A stretch of 64,000 nucleotides of DNA from Magnolia sinica (Eukaryota; Streptophyta; Magnoliopsida; Magnoliales; Magnoliaceae). The notes beneath the pieces were generated by a model that was not told the origin of the DNA, did not search any database, and worked only from the letters and a program-made list of their open reading frames with translations. The stretch lies in NCBI RefSeq assembly GCF_029962835.1, contig NC_080574.1, forward strand, positions 25,828,001 through 25,892,000, given 5' to 3'. Position numbers and translations under genes: made by a program. Positions 22,169 through 32,259 of this stretch are shown here, one piece after another (within the stretch, counting starts at the first letter, position 1; every line of letters starts with the position of its first letter).

Positions 22169-22170
22169 TG
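20520..22170 (-). other. Non-coding upstream of the kinase fragment
   Basis: No further kinase exon was recognised. A minus-strand frame at 21074-21289 has no known similarity. A TATA-like GGTATAAAAACACC occurs at 21876-21889 in plus sense. (GA)n and (AC)n tracts lie at about 22052-22165, and CT-rich sequence in minus sense would suit a plant 5' leader. A start site cannot be assigned. Confidence 0.35.
22110..22165. repeat. (AC)n-(GA)n compound microsatellite
   Basis: An ACACAC run is followed by GAGAGA. The 185-codon minus frame across it is repeat-driven and is not called. Confidence 0.9.
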
Positions 22171-22587
22171 AATTATAGGGGCTGTAAAGCAGTTTGAAGG
22201 GGTTGTCTAGTACTGCAACTTGGAGGGATTTGGATGGATTTTTTTTGCCATCCTGTCCTATTTTTGGGATGTTGGGCAATGGCAGCAGAGAGAGAGAGTC
22301 TCCCCCAAAAAAAAAAAATTTAAATTTAACTTTTTTAACCATATATCTATCTATTGAAAGCTGTGGGGTTGTGTTGTTGCTAACATCCAGCTGCATTGAC
22401 GTTGCTCCAACCGAAATGGGGAAAAAAAAAACAATTAATAAAAATAATAACAATAAGAGCTTTGCTAAGCACATGTGCCAGAGTGTCACACATGTGCAAT
22501 AGAGAATCCATCTAGAAGGTTGGTCTCTGAACTGGTTAGAAATTTTCATCAGTAGAGTTTTTTTTTTTTTTTCAAAGAATGATTTTT

Positions 22588-22755
22588 AACCATTGATTTA
22601 CATGGATAATGTTTGGATGGCATAGGCTATCCTATTAAAATAATTATAGTGATGTAGATAATATGATTGTTTTGATATCATCAATGATATCATCAATGGG
22701 TCATGTGCCCAATATATTAATAGCCTAGTGACACACGTGTTACACATGCAACTCT
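22588..22755 (+). repeat. Dispersed repeat, copy 1 of 2
   Basis: It shares ATTGATTTA, GGCTATCC/GCTCGTATCA-like blocks, TTATAGTGATG, GATAATATGATT, GATATCAT and a GTTA/ACACATG end with 23619-23785 in the same orientation. Nearby ATTTGAAATCC words follow each copy. It is probably an old transposon pair; ends are unclear. Confidence 0.5.
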
Positions 22756-22759
22756 TGAA

Positions 22760-24240
22760 AGAATTTTAGATGTAATCCAAGCTTCTACTTTGGATTTAAA
22801 ACCCCCTCTTTAACAGGATTTGAAATTCCTTGTATTTAAAACCCACAATTACTTTATGATGCCAAACCTATAAGGGAATTTGAAATCCTCCCAAATCCAT
22901 GGTGTCAAACTAACCCCAAGTCTAATTATCTAGAAGTGTTCGAAGTCAATTTTGGTGATTTTGCTACTTTTAGTGACTGTACTAGCATTTGAAGTGGAGT
23001 TGAGTTAGGAATTTAAGGCCGGTATAAGCATCATCAATTTGTTTGTAAGAAGGGCAACTCATTTCTATCAATTTTATTTCACTTTGAGAAGTTTTCTTTT
23101 CTTGTGGATTCTAGTCCTTACATAGAGAAAGAAGAGGGATGGTCTTTTTTCTTCTCCTTTTGCCTTTGAGAAGTTTTCTTTGAATGTCGCTAGACATAGC
23201 CCTTCCAAGTTGGGGTCCATTGAATTAACAATCTTATAAATCTAATCACTAAAGCATATCAAGTTAGAAGTCTTGGACACTAATTACATCTTTAAGGCCA
23301 TTTGGGAGCTTGTATCTTTAATGCTTAGATTTTGAATACGGTGATTCAGAATCCTTCACTTATGTTTGGCAACTTGTATTCAAATTGCACTGGAATCCAA
23401 AAATGACAATGCATTGAAATTATGTAGTATATTAATGGGATATTGAATTTGATTACTAAATCAACTTTAATATCCCTAATTAATGTACTTATGTAATGTT
23501 TGACACAATGTTTAACAAGCCCACTAAAATATGTACTTTGGCAAAAAATAATGAAATTCAAAGCCTCGAATGGGCCACAAGCATAAGATCACAACTGATG
23601 AACCAACCAACATTTTTTAACCATTGATTTATGTGGCTAACTTGGACTGCTCGTATCATTCTATTATTGTAATTTTAGTGATGCAACTGATAATATGATT
23701 TTTTTAAGGATATCATAAGTGGGCCAAGTGTGCAATGGATGATTAGACTAACGATAATTATGTTATACACATGTGACTCTCCTACCTTTAAAAATGAGTA
23801 AAATAGAGGAATGACAATTTCAACAAAAATAAGAGATTTCAAGACTCAGCAAACTGAGTATTTAAAATCCACATAGATTCCAAATACTTCCTAATCCACA
23901 CCGCCAAATGATCTCTAGATTCTGAATCCATTCAATACCCCCAGAATCCATTCAACACCCCCATCCACGACCCCTTAATAGATTTATAATTTAAAATTAT
24001 ATGAATACTTTAAATGGTATGAATCAAGGAATAACAATATTTCACTTGTCATCAATCTTGTGGAGACACTAGCCATAGATTCAAAAAACCAAAATCCAAA
24101 CAACCAATCCACTCACCCAAACAAAAAATACGATTGTCCATTTCTAAAATTTAAACCGTGGACATGCGCCCGGTATTAGTTCGCGCCAGCAAAGGATCTC
24201 CTCCAACATCGGCTTTGCTCCGGCAAAGGCATAAAAGGGT
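22760..24240. other. Intergenic sequence, no gene seen
   Basis: AT-rich sequence with repeated GAATTTGAAATCC and AAATCCA words occurs around 22800-22910 and 23825-23960. These may be MITE remnants. No exon, RNA or LTR was recognised. Confidence 0.5.
23619..23785 (+). repeat. Dispersed repeat, copy 2 of 2
   Basis: It is the second copy of the unit at 22588-22755, diverged but collinear (ATTGATTTATGTGG, TTTTAGTGATGCAA, GATAATATGATT, AAGTGGGCCAAGTG). Confidence 0.5.
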
Positions 24241-24660
24241 ATAGAATAATGGATGGATGGTTTGAATCGTACACATACAACAGAGTGGGTCCCGCGAGTG
24301 TACCACCTATTGTTTGGAATGTTACTAGTTCAGACCTGTATCACCTTATGAAAAGTCAAGTGCAATGAATGCAATGGTATTGGGTGGTGTTCAATGGAGG
24401 ACGTTTTTGTCTCCAACCATTTCCTATAGTGTGGCCCACCGAGAATCTGGGTCAGGCAGATTATTAGGACCAATGTCTAAAATGGAATAACCAATCAGAT
24501 GGATGGTGTGGATTCTCACAAAATGGTGGATCCACAATAATATGTATCAACTAAATATTCATGTTTTCACTTTACATAGGCATACGTGACAATACTAATA
24601 GATTAGATGGCAATATATGCCATGCTATGGCTATAGGAATATTTCAATGGTGCACAATGG
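24240..24660. mobile_element. Family M MITE fragments
   Basis: Two arm-like pieces (AATGGATGGATGGTTTGAATC with GAGTGGGTCCC; and GTGTGGCCCACCGAGAATC with CAGATGGATGGTGTGG) surround family-type filler. Boundaries are blurred by decay. Confidence 0.45.
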
Positions 24661-24873
24661 TGACCACTGTATTTCATTTTCCAAAAACAGAAACCAATGC
24701 TGGATGAAGACCATCCATCCACCAAACTTGAAAACCCATGTCCCAAAAACAGAAACCAATGCTTCTCTACTTATTACAAAGTCTACATGATCTTTCGGAA
24801 AGTGCAAAAATTCAATACGTTATATGAATCAAAACAAATCCTAACTTAAAATGCTGAGATGAGTGGGTTATAC

Positions 24874-24993
24874 CTGAAAATGATAACCAACAAGAAGGTC
24901 ATTGATGGAAATAAGTTGGACATGACATATACAAATGTCGACGAAGTTTGTTCTAGTCGTCCAGTATAATACAATATCCTAGCAAGCACAGCC
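24874..24993 (-). pseudogene. WAT1-related (EamA) transporter, single exon
   Basis: One 120-bp minus-strand exon is bounded by TGTTTCAG and GGTATAAC. It encodes 39 residues including LYYTGRLEQTSSTFVYVMS and SNLFPSMTFLLVIIF. This matches the conserved stretch of plant WAT1-related/nodulin-MtN21 proteins, where a Tyr/Tyr-Gly-Leu, Thr-Ser-Ala-Thr-Phe and Asn-Leu-(I/F)-Pro-(A/S)-(I/M)-Thr-Phe pattern covers two of about ten membrane helices. Such proteins move small molecules such as amino acids or auxin across plasma or vacuolar membranes. No other exon was recognised within several kb. A minus-strand frame at 25059-25277 ends at a plausible donor but does not look like the family. It is an isolated fragment on the same strand as the other gene pieces. 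Confidence 0.6.
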
Positions 24994-25019
24994 CTGAAAC
25001 ACACCATAACAAAATATTT

Positions 25020-25040
25020 ATAAAAAAAAAAAAAAAAAAA
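25020..25040. repeat. Poly(A) tract
   Basis: An A-run lies next to the WAT1-like exon. No SINE or LINE body could be attached to it. Confidence 0.8.
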
Positions 25041-25289
25041 CTCCGAAAATCATGGGTATTAAAGACTGCATTTACTTACAAATTTCAGCTGAGTTGGGAA
25101 CATCGATTCTGTTTTCCGGTAACTTTTGGGAATGCATGGTCCATTAAGCAAAAGAGCTTGTTTAAGAAACTTCAGTGATTTTATTTCCAGATAGCTATCT
25201 ATAGCACCTGTAGTGTGCAATGGGTACAAAACCATCCTGTCATGTTGTGTGTGACATCTACTCGGTCTGCATCTCATGTGAATGAATGG

Positions 25290-26536
25290 TCCTAATCATA
25301 GGTGAAGATGCATTCATCATGAGGCCAGTGTGACAAAGGACTTGGACCACCAGCATGTTTTTCAACTTTCTGTTAGACACCTATGCTGCATACATGACCT
25401 CATAATTACCCTGAGTAGATAATCACAGCTATCTGATTAAGAGCCTTTGAAATGGACGATAAGACCATTTTGCATTACCGTCCCTTTTCCTACAAATGAA
25501 TGGTCATGGAGTGTCATACCACATCCAAACTGAGAGTTGGATCTACTTCATTTTTGGGATCATGCACTAGAATGATCTAGAAAAATGGATGGACAGAGTG
25601 AATAAAACTCTTACACAATAGTGTGTAGTGTGTTCCACAAAGCTTTTCCAGCACCACCAAATAACTATGTTGGTGTGTGCTACAACAGCCAACCATTTGT
25701 ATGTGAAATCCTATTCTATCAGTAGATGTGCCTAGAATTGAATATTCTTACGGTTATAGCTATATTGTCGAGCGCACAAGATACTGTTATAGTCCATCAT
25801 TTCTATTATCTTGCTTCACCATGGAATGTCACATGATGATTTTATTGTAGGACATTTTCTGTAAGTGCTGGCTCTTCATTTTTTCCCCCATTTTCAAAAT
25901 GGCTCCTACCTTTATCTCTAGAAAAAAGCAAAGCTAAAAGAAAAGGAAAAGAAAAAAAGAAAAAATGAGGGGCTTCTTTATCTGTTCATGACCCCACGTT
26001 TTTAGACCTTGTTTTCAGTTCAAGCAAAAGATTTTTCTGAGAAAAAAAAAAGAGAGAGAGAGAGAGAAGAGAATCATCCCAAAAGCAGAAAGAACTGCAT
26101 CATCATAATCGTAAAGATACAACTATCTGCATAATATGATCAAAATATACTTCATGTTTGACCTTGGGAAGGTTCCGACAGTGGGCAAACTGTCCCTCTC
26201 ATGGGACAAAATGGCAACTGATGGTTGAAAAAAATCAAACTGATAGGACAATCCTAGCTGCCTAACATTTTCCCACTGAATGTGATCCAATGCCATTTTA
26301 TTTAACTGCCCGTTTTAAGGCCATTAATCTGATGAATAGGAATAACCAACCTGTTTTGATACAACTGCCCACTGCATGCAACTAGAACCCACATATACAA
26401 ATCACTTCTGTATTTTGTATCTCATGTAAACGTTTTGAAATGAACAGACCAATACCTTTCTTAAGCATTGAATGTGGGGTCCATCTATCTCAAACAAAGT
26501 ATCAAGATCTGAGCATACCACTTTCTTTCTTCTTCC
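25290..26536. other. Intergenic; one family M MITE right-half at about 25480-25650
   Basis: GAGAGTTGGATCTACTTCATTTTTGGG-type sequence, an AGAATGATCTAG word and AAATGGATGGACAGAG at 25530-25600 are a family M right arm. The rest has A-rich and (GA)n tracts (26041-26069) and no recognised gene. Confidence 0.5.
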
Positions 26537-26848
26537 TTTTTTTTTTTTTTGGAAAAAAGGGCTTTCCCCTGTCTTTGTTAATTAGCAAAAAGAGATATAC
26601 AAAGACTGGACATTCAGGAGGGCTCCACAATTACATCGGGCCTCACCTATCGTATAGCCAAGATGGGCAGCAGGAAAAGGAAGAAAGGAAAAAAAAAAAA
26701 AAAAAACAGAGAGAGAGAGAGAGAGAGAATTGGATAGACAAAATGGGTGCTTCTCGAGGATGAGAAGAGGGTGACAGGGAATCATGTACGATGAGAGGTT
26801 GAACCTAGCTGTGAAGCACTCCAAGCTCCCAACCCACTCCCTGAGATC
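26537..26848 (-). mobile_element. LINE (L1-type) 3' end, split from its body by a copia insertion
   Basis: In minus sense this is the 3' tail of a non-LTR retrotransposon: a GA/CT-rich 3' UTR, then TTTGTATATCTC, CTAATTAACAAAGACAGG and a terminal A-run (plus-strand T-run 26537-26550). The coding part continues at 31885 on the other side of the copia element. Joining the two at the AGATC duplication restores a continuous LINE 3' end. Confidence 0.65.
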
Positions 26849-27040
26849 TGAAAACAGAGAGGAGCTGAAGGATTTTCTGTATTTGAGACAACCCAAAGGG
26901 GTTGAATATATAGAGATTACAATCATCTATACAAGGAAAATAATAAAATTAGAATCATCTACCTATGGAAACGAACTATACAAGGCATACTAGCTATACA
27001 AGGTATATAAGTTATATAAGGCACGAGAGCCTGTCTAACA
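26849..27040 (-). repeat. Copia 3' LTR
   Basis: In minus sense it begins TGTTAGACAGGCTC and ends TTTTCA. It aligns along its whole length with 31702-31884, apart from a short extra stretch of TATAAG-like repeats. Confidence 0.93.
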
Positions 27041-27052
27041 TCCCCCCTCAAA
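27041..27052 (-). promoter_or_regulatory. Copia polypurine tract
   Basis: TTTGAGGGGGGA in minus sense directly abuts the 3' LTR; it is the plus-strand DNA priming site. Confidence 0.85.
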
Positions 27053-27079
27053 CTAATACTGGTCATCGACAAGTAATAG

Positions 27080-28970
27080 TTTGCCAACTAGAAATGAGTG
27101 ATGTGCAGAAGTGAGGGACTTTGTGAGAATGTCGGCAATCTATTCATGAATGCAACATGTGGAAGAGAAATGAGCCCAGACTAAAATTTCTCGCGGATAA
27201 AGTGACAGTCAACTTCAATATGCTTCGTCCGTTCATGAAAAACCGGGTTAGAGGCAATCTGAATGGCACTTAGATTATCGACATGGAGTGGAATAGGATT
27301 CTGCAGAGGAATGCCTAAGTTGGAAAGAAGTCCACGTAACCAGACAAGCTCACTACACACAGTAGACATCGCCCGATACTCGGCTTCTGTGCTCGATTTG
27401 GAAACAGTGGCCTGCTTCTTACACTTCTAAGGGATGAGAGAAGTGCCGAGAAAAACACAGTAGCCAGTGGTAGATTTTCGTGTGAGAGCGCAACCGGCCC
27501 AATTAGCATCCGAATAAGCACGAAGGTCCACAGTCGTTATGGAGGAGAAGAACAATGATCGATCTAGAGTTCCACGTAGGTACCGTAGGATGTGCAACAC
27601 AGCAGTCATATGAAGAGTCCGAGGAGCAGAAACAAACTGACTGACTACTTGGACAGTGTAGGCAAAATCAGGGCGAGTCATAGTTAAGTAAACCAGACTC
27701 CCAACCAAACGGCGGTATAAGTCGGGCTGTGCAAGTAGATCACCATCGTCATGGCCATATTGAACGTTAAGTTGTAAGCGAGTTTGAACTGTCTTCTGAT
27801 CCGTTAATGATGCCAAGGCGAGAAGATTCTTGGTATATTTATGCTGGCTAACCAGGATCCCATGTTTAGAACGTGAAATTTCAAGCCCAAGAAAGTATGT
27901 TAGATCGCCAAGGTCTTTCATCTTAAAGGATGATTGCAAAACTTCCTTTAAAGCCAAGATGCCAGTAGCATCGCTACCAGTCAGAAGTAGGTCATCAACA
28001 TAGACGAGAATAATGACAATTCCGCGAGCAGTGGTGCGTAAAAATAAGGATGGGTCATGACTACTTTGAGTAAAGCCAACACCTGTAACAACATCGTGAA
28101 AGCGTTGGAACCATGCCCGAGGTGCCTGTTTGAGGTCATACAGGGTTTTCTTTAGGCGACATACTTATTGTCAGGGATTAAAGAGGCAAGAGGAGGTTTC
28201 AAATATACTATTTCTTGGAGGTCTCCATGAAGAAAAGCATTTTTCACATCCATCTGAGCAAGTGGCCAAGAGCGAACGGAAGATATTGTTAGAAGAGTAT
28301 GAACAGTTTTCATCTTGGCCATGGGAGCGTCTCATCATAATCAAGTCCGTATTCCTATTTGTATCCGTGAGCGACAAGTCGAGCCTTGTATCGATCCAAT
28401 GATCCATCAGACTTGAGCTTGACAGAATAAATCCATTTGCTATCAATTAGTTGTTGGTCAGCAGGTCGAGTAACAATGTCCCACGTATGATTATCATCCA
28501 ATGCCGCAAGTTCTTCTGCTATAGCCTTCTTCCAATAATCATGAGTGGCTGCCTGAGAGTATGAAGTAGGAATAGAGACAGTATCCAGAGTAGCATTCAT
28601 GGCAGACATAGAGCATATCAAGCGATTAGGCGCTCGATGTACATGAGCGAAACGACGTATTGAGGTAGGTTCAGGATCTGCAACAAGTACAGTAGGTTCG
28701 GGTTGAGTAATAGGTGGTGGAGCTGTATGTGGTCGACGCGAGTAAACCTGCAACGGACGAGAGAGAGTACTCGAGGCAAAATGAATATAAGGAAAGGTGA
28801 TTAGACCAGGAGATTTTGGGGCTTGCGGAGGAGGAAGAGATGAATGAAAGGCAATATGTTCAAGAAAAACAACATGTCGTGAAACCCGAACACGATGAGA
28901 AACCAGATCATAACATCGAAAGCCCTTCTGAGTTTCTCCAAATCCCAAGTACATACATTTGATCAATTTT
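27080..28970 (-). pseudogene. Copia reverse transcriptase and RNase H (broken)
   Basis: In minus sense, 28966-28355 carries the gag-pol hinge and RT N-terminus (KWIYSVKLKSDGSLDRYKA, RLVAHGYK). A frame break follows. The catalytic YVDD lies at 27991-28002, then DLGDLTYFLGLEISRS, LVGSLVYLTMTRPDFAY and LRYLRGT. RNase H follows with YSDANWAGCALTRKSTTGYC, then VDNLSAIQIASNPVFHERTK and HIEVDCHFIREK. The end reads IADILTKSLT before a terminal stop next to the polypurine tract. Internal defects include a stop just before IADILTK, where glutamine is usual, and frameshifts at about 28130-28350 and 27420. The enzyme would copy element RNA in cytoplasmic particles. It cannot be made intact. Confidence 0.9.
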
Positions 28971-29870
28971 GGAGAGAGTTTGTTATGCTCACGTGAAGCC
29001 AGGTGAACATAACAGACACAACCAAAAACGTGAAATTTGGAATATGCAGAAGGTAAGCAGTTGAGAGCAAAGTATATTTACTGTTCAGAACGTTGGTTGG
29101 CACCCTATTAATCAAGTAGATTGAATGTAACATTGCTTCATCCCAGAAAGAACGAGGAACACTCATAATTGTCATCAGCGTGTTGGCAGTTTCAACAATA
29201 TAACGATTTTTTCGTTTAGCCACCCCGTTCTATTGTGGAGTATCAGAACAGGTGGTCTGATGAATAATCTCATGACCCTGAAGAAATGTACAAAAATCTG
29301 TTGAGAGATATTCCCCCCCCCCTCCCTGAGTCAGAGCGAAGAGTTTGAACTAGAACCCGAAATTGAGTCTCCACCATAAAGTGAAATATCTTGAATTTTT
29401 CAAAAACTTTTGACTTCGAGTGCAAAAAGTAAATCCAGGTGTAACGTGTGAAATCATCAATACATATAACATAGTATCGTAACCTCGAGAGACATAATTG
29501 GTGAAGGACTCCAAACATCTGTATGCACTAGTTCAAACATAGAAGATGATTTTGTAGTACTTAGAGGAAAAAGAATACACTTACTTTTTTAAAGACAACA
29601 AGATGAACAAGAATAATCTAAATCTTTTTTTATTAAGAGAAACGTTCCCTAACATGCCAAAAGAAAATAACTGAATTAATCGATCGGAATGTGGATTACC
29701 CAGGCGAAAGTGCCACAGTTTCCACAATTTGTTTGCCGAACAAATATCTGATAAAGATGGAGAAAAGAAACAATGAGCCAGAGTGACAGATAGATCAAAA
29801 TCCAGCACGTACAAATGACCATGTCGCCTACCCATCCCAAGTACCTTCCCCGTTGCCAGATCCTACCCAA
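28963..29870 (-). pseudogene. Copia integrase (broken)
   Basis: The GAG-pre-integrase part has KLWHFRLGNPHSDRL, in which asparagine replaces the usual histidine of the HPS motif. The core has DDFTRYTWIYFLHSKSKVFE and QTLRSDSG, holding the aspartates of the DDE core. Further on come NGVAKRKNRYIVETANTLM and FWDEAMLHSIYLINRVP. An in-frame TAG precedes NGVAKRK where glutamine is standard. A run of ten C (plus strand, about 29314-29323) lies by a frameshift after the SDSG motif. Confidence 0.88.
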
Positions 29871-29999
29871 AATAATAGTTAGGAAGAAATATGACTAAGC
29901 AGTTATTGGATGTGAGTTGACCAACTGAAATTAAATTGGATGAGAGGTTAGGGACATGAAGCAGATCACGAAGGGTGAACTGGCGATGAGCAGAAGGAG

Positions 30000-31290
30000 A
30001 GAAAGTCAATGATCCAAGGACTGAATAAGTAGTCTAGTGTCATCCGCAGTAGAAATAGCCTGATTTCCGGTGTAGGGACGAATGTCACGAAGATGGGATA
30101 CAGCACCAGTCATATGATTGGAAGCACTTGAATCAAAAAACCATGTAGAAGATGGGGATATACCTGACATACTGGCCGCGGAAATGGCCTGAATGATTTG
30201 TTGGAGCATCGCAGGAGTCAAAGGTGATGAAAGACCTTCAGCAGAAACAATAGATGCAGAATCACTAACAGACGACTCAGAAGAAATAGTGGCAACAATA
30301 GCAAAAAGAGCACGACCACAGCCACGACTACGACCACCACGTCCACGGCCAAAAGAAGATGCATAGGCACGGGTTTGGCAGTCCTGAATACCATGACCAG
30401 TCCGTCAACAATAAGCGCACCATTCTTTGCATTGAGTGACAACATGACCCTCCTTGTTGCAGCCGCGACAAGTCAAAGGAGTGGAACCACGTGTTGGTGT
30501 AGTGGTGGACACAGCAATCACCATATCAGATGATCCTGAAGTTGAGGAAGGAAGAGAGAAATTTTAGTCATTGTTGCTCAGCCAATAAATCATTAATAAC
30601 CGAATTCAATGAAGGAGTAGGGCTATGGTTCAAGAGAGCAGCCCGACAATGCTCAAATTCTGGATGCAGCTTCATAAGAAATTGTCGAACTTGCGCACTC
30701 TCGCGCATAGTTTGGAATATCTTAAAGTCATGAGAAAATGTTGGATCCATCATAGCCATCTCTATCCAAATTGTGACAATTTCGGAGTAAAATGATTGAA
30801 TACTGCCGTCGCCCTAAGTAAGGTTAACGAGATCCTGTTCCAGGTGGTATAACCAGGCCACATTACTCTGTTAATAAATTGTCTGGAGATGCTCCCACAT
30901 TGCCTTAACAGTGCGATGAGGTGTGATGCCAACGACAATGGATCGATTGACCGAATCGAGAATCCAGGTAATAATCCGTCCATTGTTCATTTCCCAATTA
31001 GCTAATTTGTCGGCATCTATGGAAGTGGGGATAGTAACATATCCATCAATTAGTCCCCACAAACTACGACCCTTGATGAAGTTCTGAAAATGGATGGCCC
31101 ATAGAGAATAGTTGGTACCTTTAAAACTACAATGTGGGGCCTCTATACGGGATGAGTCCTTTTCTATTGATCTGAAGAAATGTAAAGCACGCAAAGAGTT
31201 GCAGCAGAAGAAAGTTTTAGATGTACCGTACAGCAGGAGATACCCAAGGGATTGCAGTTTCTGGATCTGGCGGAATAGCAACAACAACAG
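30000..31290 (-). pseudogene. Copia gag and protease (broken)
   Basis: The Gag N-terminal part reads FKGTNYSLWAIHFQNFIKGR, then SLWGLIDG, DKLANWEMNNGRIITWILDS and MWEHLQTIY. Later frames carry LMKLHPEFEHCRAALL. A CCHC zinc knuckle CRGCNKEGHVVTQC is followed by a second, CAYC-stop-RTGHGIQDC, which has a TGA right after its second cysteine. The protease motif is FFDSSASNHMTG, with serine in place of the usual glycine of DSGA. Frame changes at about 30760 and 30870, and the stops, make it non-functional. Confidence 0.85.
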
Positions 31291-31310
31291 GGGTGCTGGA
31301 TTTGGAAAAC

Positions 31311-31690
31311 CTAGATCTTAAGCAACAGCAACAGGGGCGCTGGATCTGGAAAAGCTAGATCTGGAGCAACAACAGGGGTTACTGGATCTGGAATAGATCG
31401 GAGAGCAGAGAGGCGTGCAATAGGGGTGGCCGGACGACATAGGGGTGCTGGACGAGCAGAGGGGTGATCGGACGAGTGGTCGGACGAGTAGGGGCGACGC
31501 TGTAGGGTGGTCGGACGACGCAGTGATGGTCGAACGACGTAGCGGGGGTGGCCGGACGACGCAGGGGCGGTCGAACGAGCAGGGATGATGGTTGGATGCA
31601 ACAGGGATGGGGGCCGAACGCAACAGGGGTGGTGACCGAACGCAGGGATGGTTGGATCTGACAAGTGGTGCCGATTTTGGATCAGTGAAT
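31311..31690 (-). repeat. Copia leader with GC-rich minisatellite
   Basis: Between the primer site and gag, a GC-rich degenerate repeat (GGTCGGACGA, GTCGAACGA, GGGGTGGCCGGACGAC in plus sense) recurs every 20-35 bp. Frames are open across it on the minus strand (Pro/Ser/Arg-rich), but it occupies the untranslated leader position. It is absent from most elements of this size class as I know them. Confidence 0.6.
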
Positions 31691-31701
31691 CTCTGATACC
31701 A
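31691..31701 (-). other. Copia primer-binding site
   Basis: TGGTATCAGAG in minus sense immediately follows the 5' LTR; it is complementary to the 3' end of plant initiator methionine tRNA. Confidence 0.88.
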
Positions 31702-31884
31702 TGAAAACATAAAAGAGTTGAAGGATTTTCTGTATTTGAGACAACCCAAAGGGGTTAAATATATAGAGATTAGAGTCATCTATACAAGGAAAATAATAAA
31801 ATCAAAATCATCTACTTATGGAAACGAACTATACAAGGCATACTAGGTATACAGGGTATACAAGGCATGAGAGCCTATCTAACA
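31702..31884 (-). repeat. Copia 5' LTR
   Basis: In minus sense it begins TGTTAGATAGGCTC and ends GTTTTCA. It is homologous to 26849-27040 throughout. Confidence 0.93.
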
Positions 31885-32255
31885 AGATCGAATCTCTCAA
31901 CCCACTCCCTGCCTTGCGCTGGAGCTCCTGATAAAGCCCATACCGGCGCAATCTAGCACAAGGGAGCCTCTAATGTGTCTTGGGAGATCGGCTCTAGAGC
32001 GATAAAAGGAGTCAACCTGTTTATCGCTACTTAACTTTGCTAGAGCATCCGCGACAGAGTTATCTTCACGGAAGGTGTGGGAAAAAAGCAGGTTAAGTGG
32101 CCGAATCATGCATCTGAGCATTCCACTTGAACTTGTATGCAACATGAAAATTAAAGCATTTGAGCAAGTATTCAAAAAAAGCAAAGGTAAGCTAACAACA
32201 TTTGAGCAATGCAAAGAACTCCAGCTGCAGCACCATTCCACATCTAAAATCCTTT
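31885..32255 (-). mobile_element. LINE body fragment: RNase H C-terminus, 5'-truncated
   Basis: A minus-strand frame at 31897-32241 contains FREDNSVADALAKLSSDKQ and ADLPRHIRGSLVLDCAGMGF. This is the C-terminal RNase H signature of plant L1 LINEs: Arg-Glu-x-Asn-x-Val-Ala-Asp-Ala-Leu-Ala, then Leu-Pro, then Leu-x-x-Asp. The LINE ends abruptly near 32255, the usual 5' truncation from incomplete reverse transcription. Its 3' tail is at 26537-26848. The copia element inserted between them, so it is younger. Confidence 0.75.
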
Positions 32256-32259
32256 AAAA

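Larger units (their letters stand above)
26849..31884 (-). mobile_element. Complete but defective Ty1/copia retrotransposon (Ale-like)
   Basis: A 5.0-kb minus-strand element is bounded by LTRs of 183 bp (31702-31884) and 192 bp (26849-27040), and by the 5-bp target duplication AGATC at 26844-26848 and 31885-31889. Next to the 5' LTR is TGGTATCAGAG, the initiator-Met-tRNA primer site of copia elements. Next to the 3' LTR is the polypurine tract TTTGAGGGGGGA. The order is gag, protease, integrase, RT, RNase H, as in copia. Short LTRs and total size suit the Ale/Retrofit lineage. Stops and frameshifts break the polyprotein. LTR divergence, visible at many sites, suggests an old insertion. Confidence 0.93.

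Noticed and set aside
21992-22549. 185-codon minus-strand frame
   Set aside because: Much of it is microsatellite (Ser-Leu and Cys-Val repeats); the rest resembles no protein.
25059-25277. First exon of the WAT1-like gene
   Set aside because: It ends at a plausible donor, but its translation lacks the family pattern expected before the LYYTG exon.
31311-31779. Proline/serine-rich minus-strand frames
   Set aside because: They cover the copia leader and LTR end; the leader is untranslated and the frames come from a GC-rich repeat.
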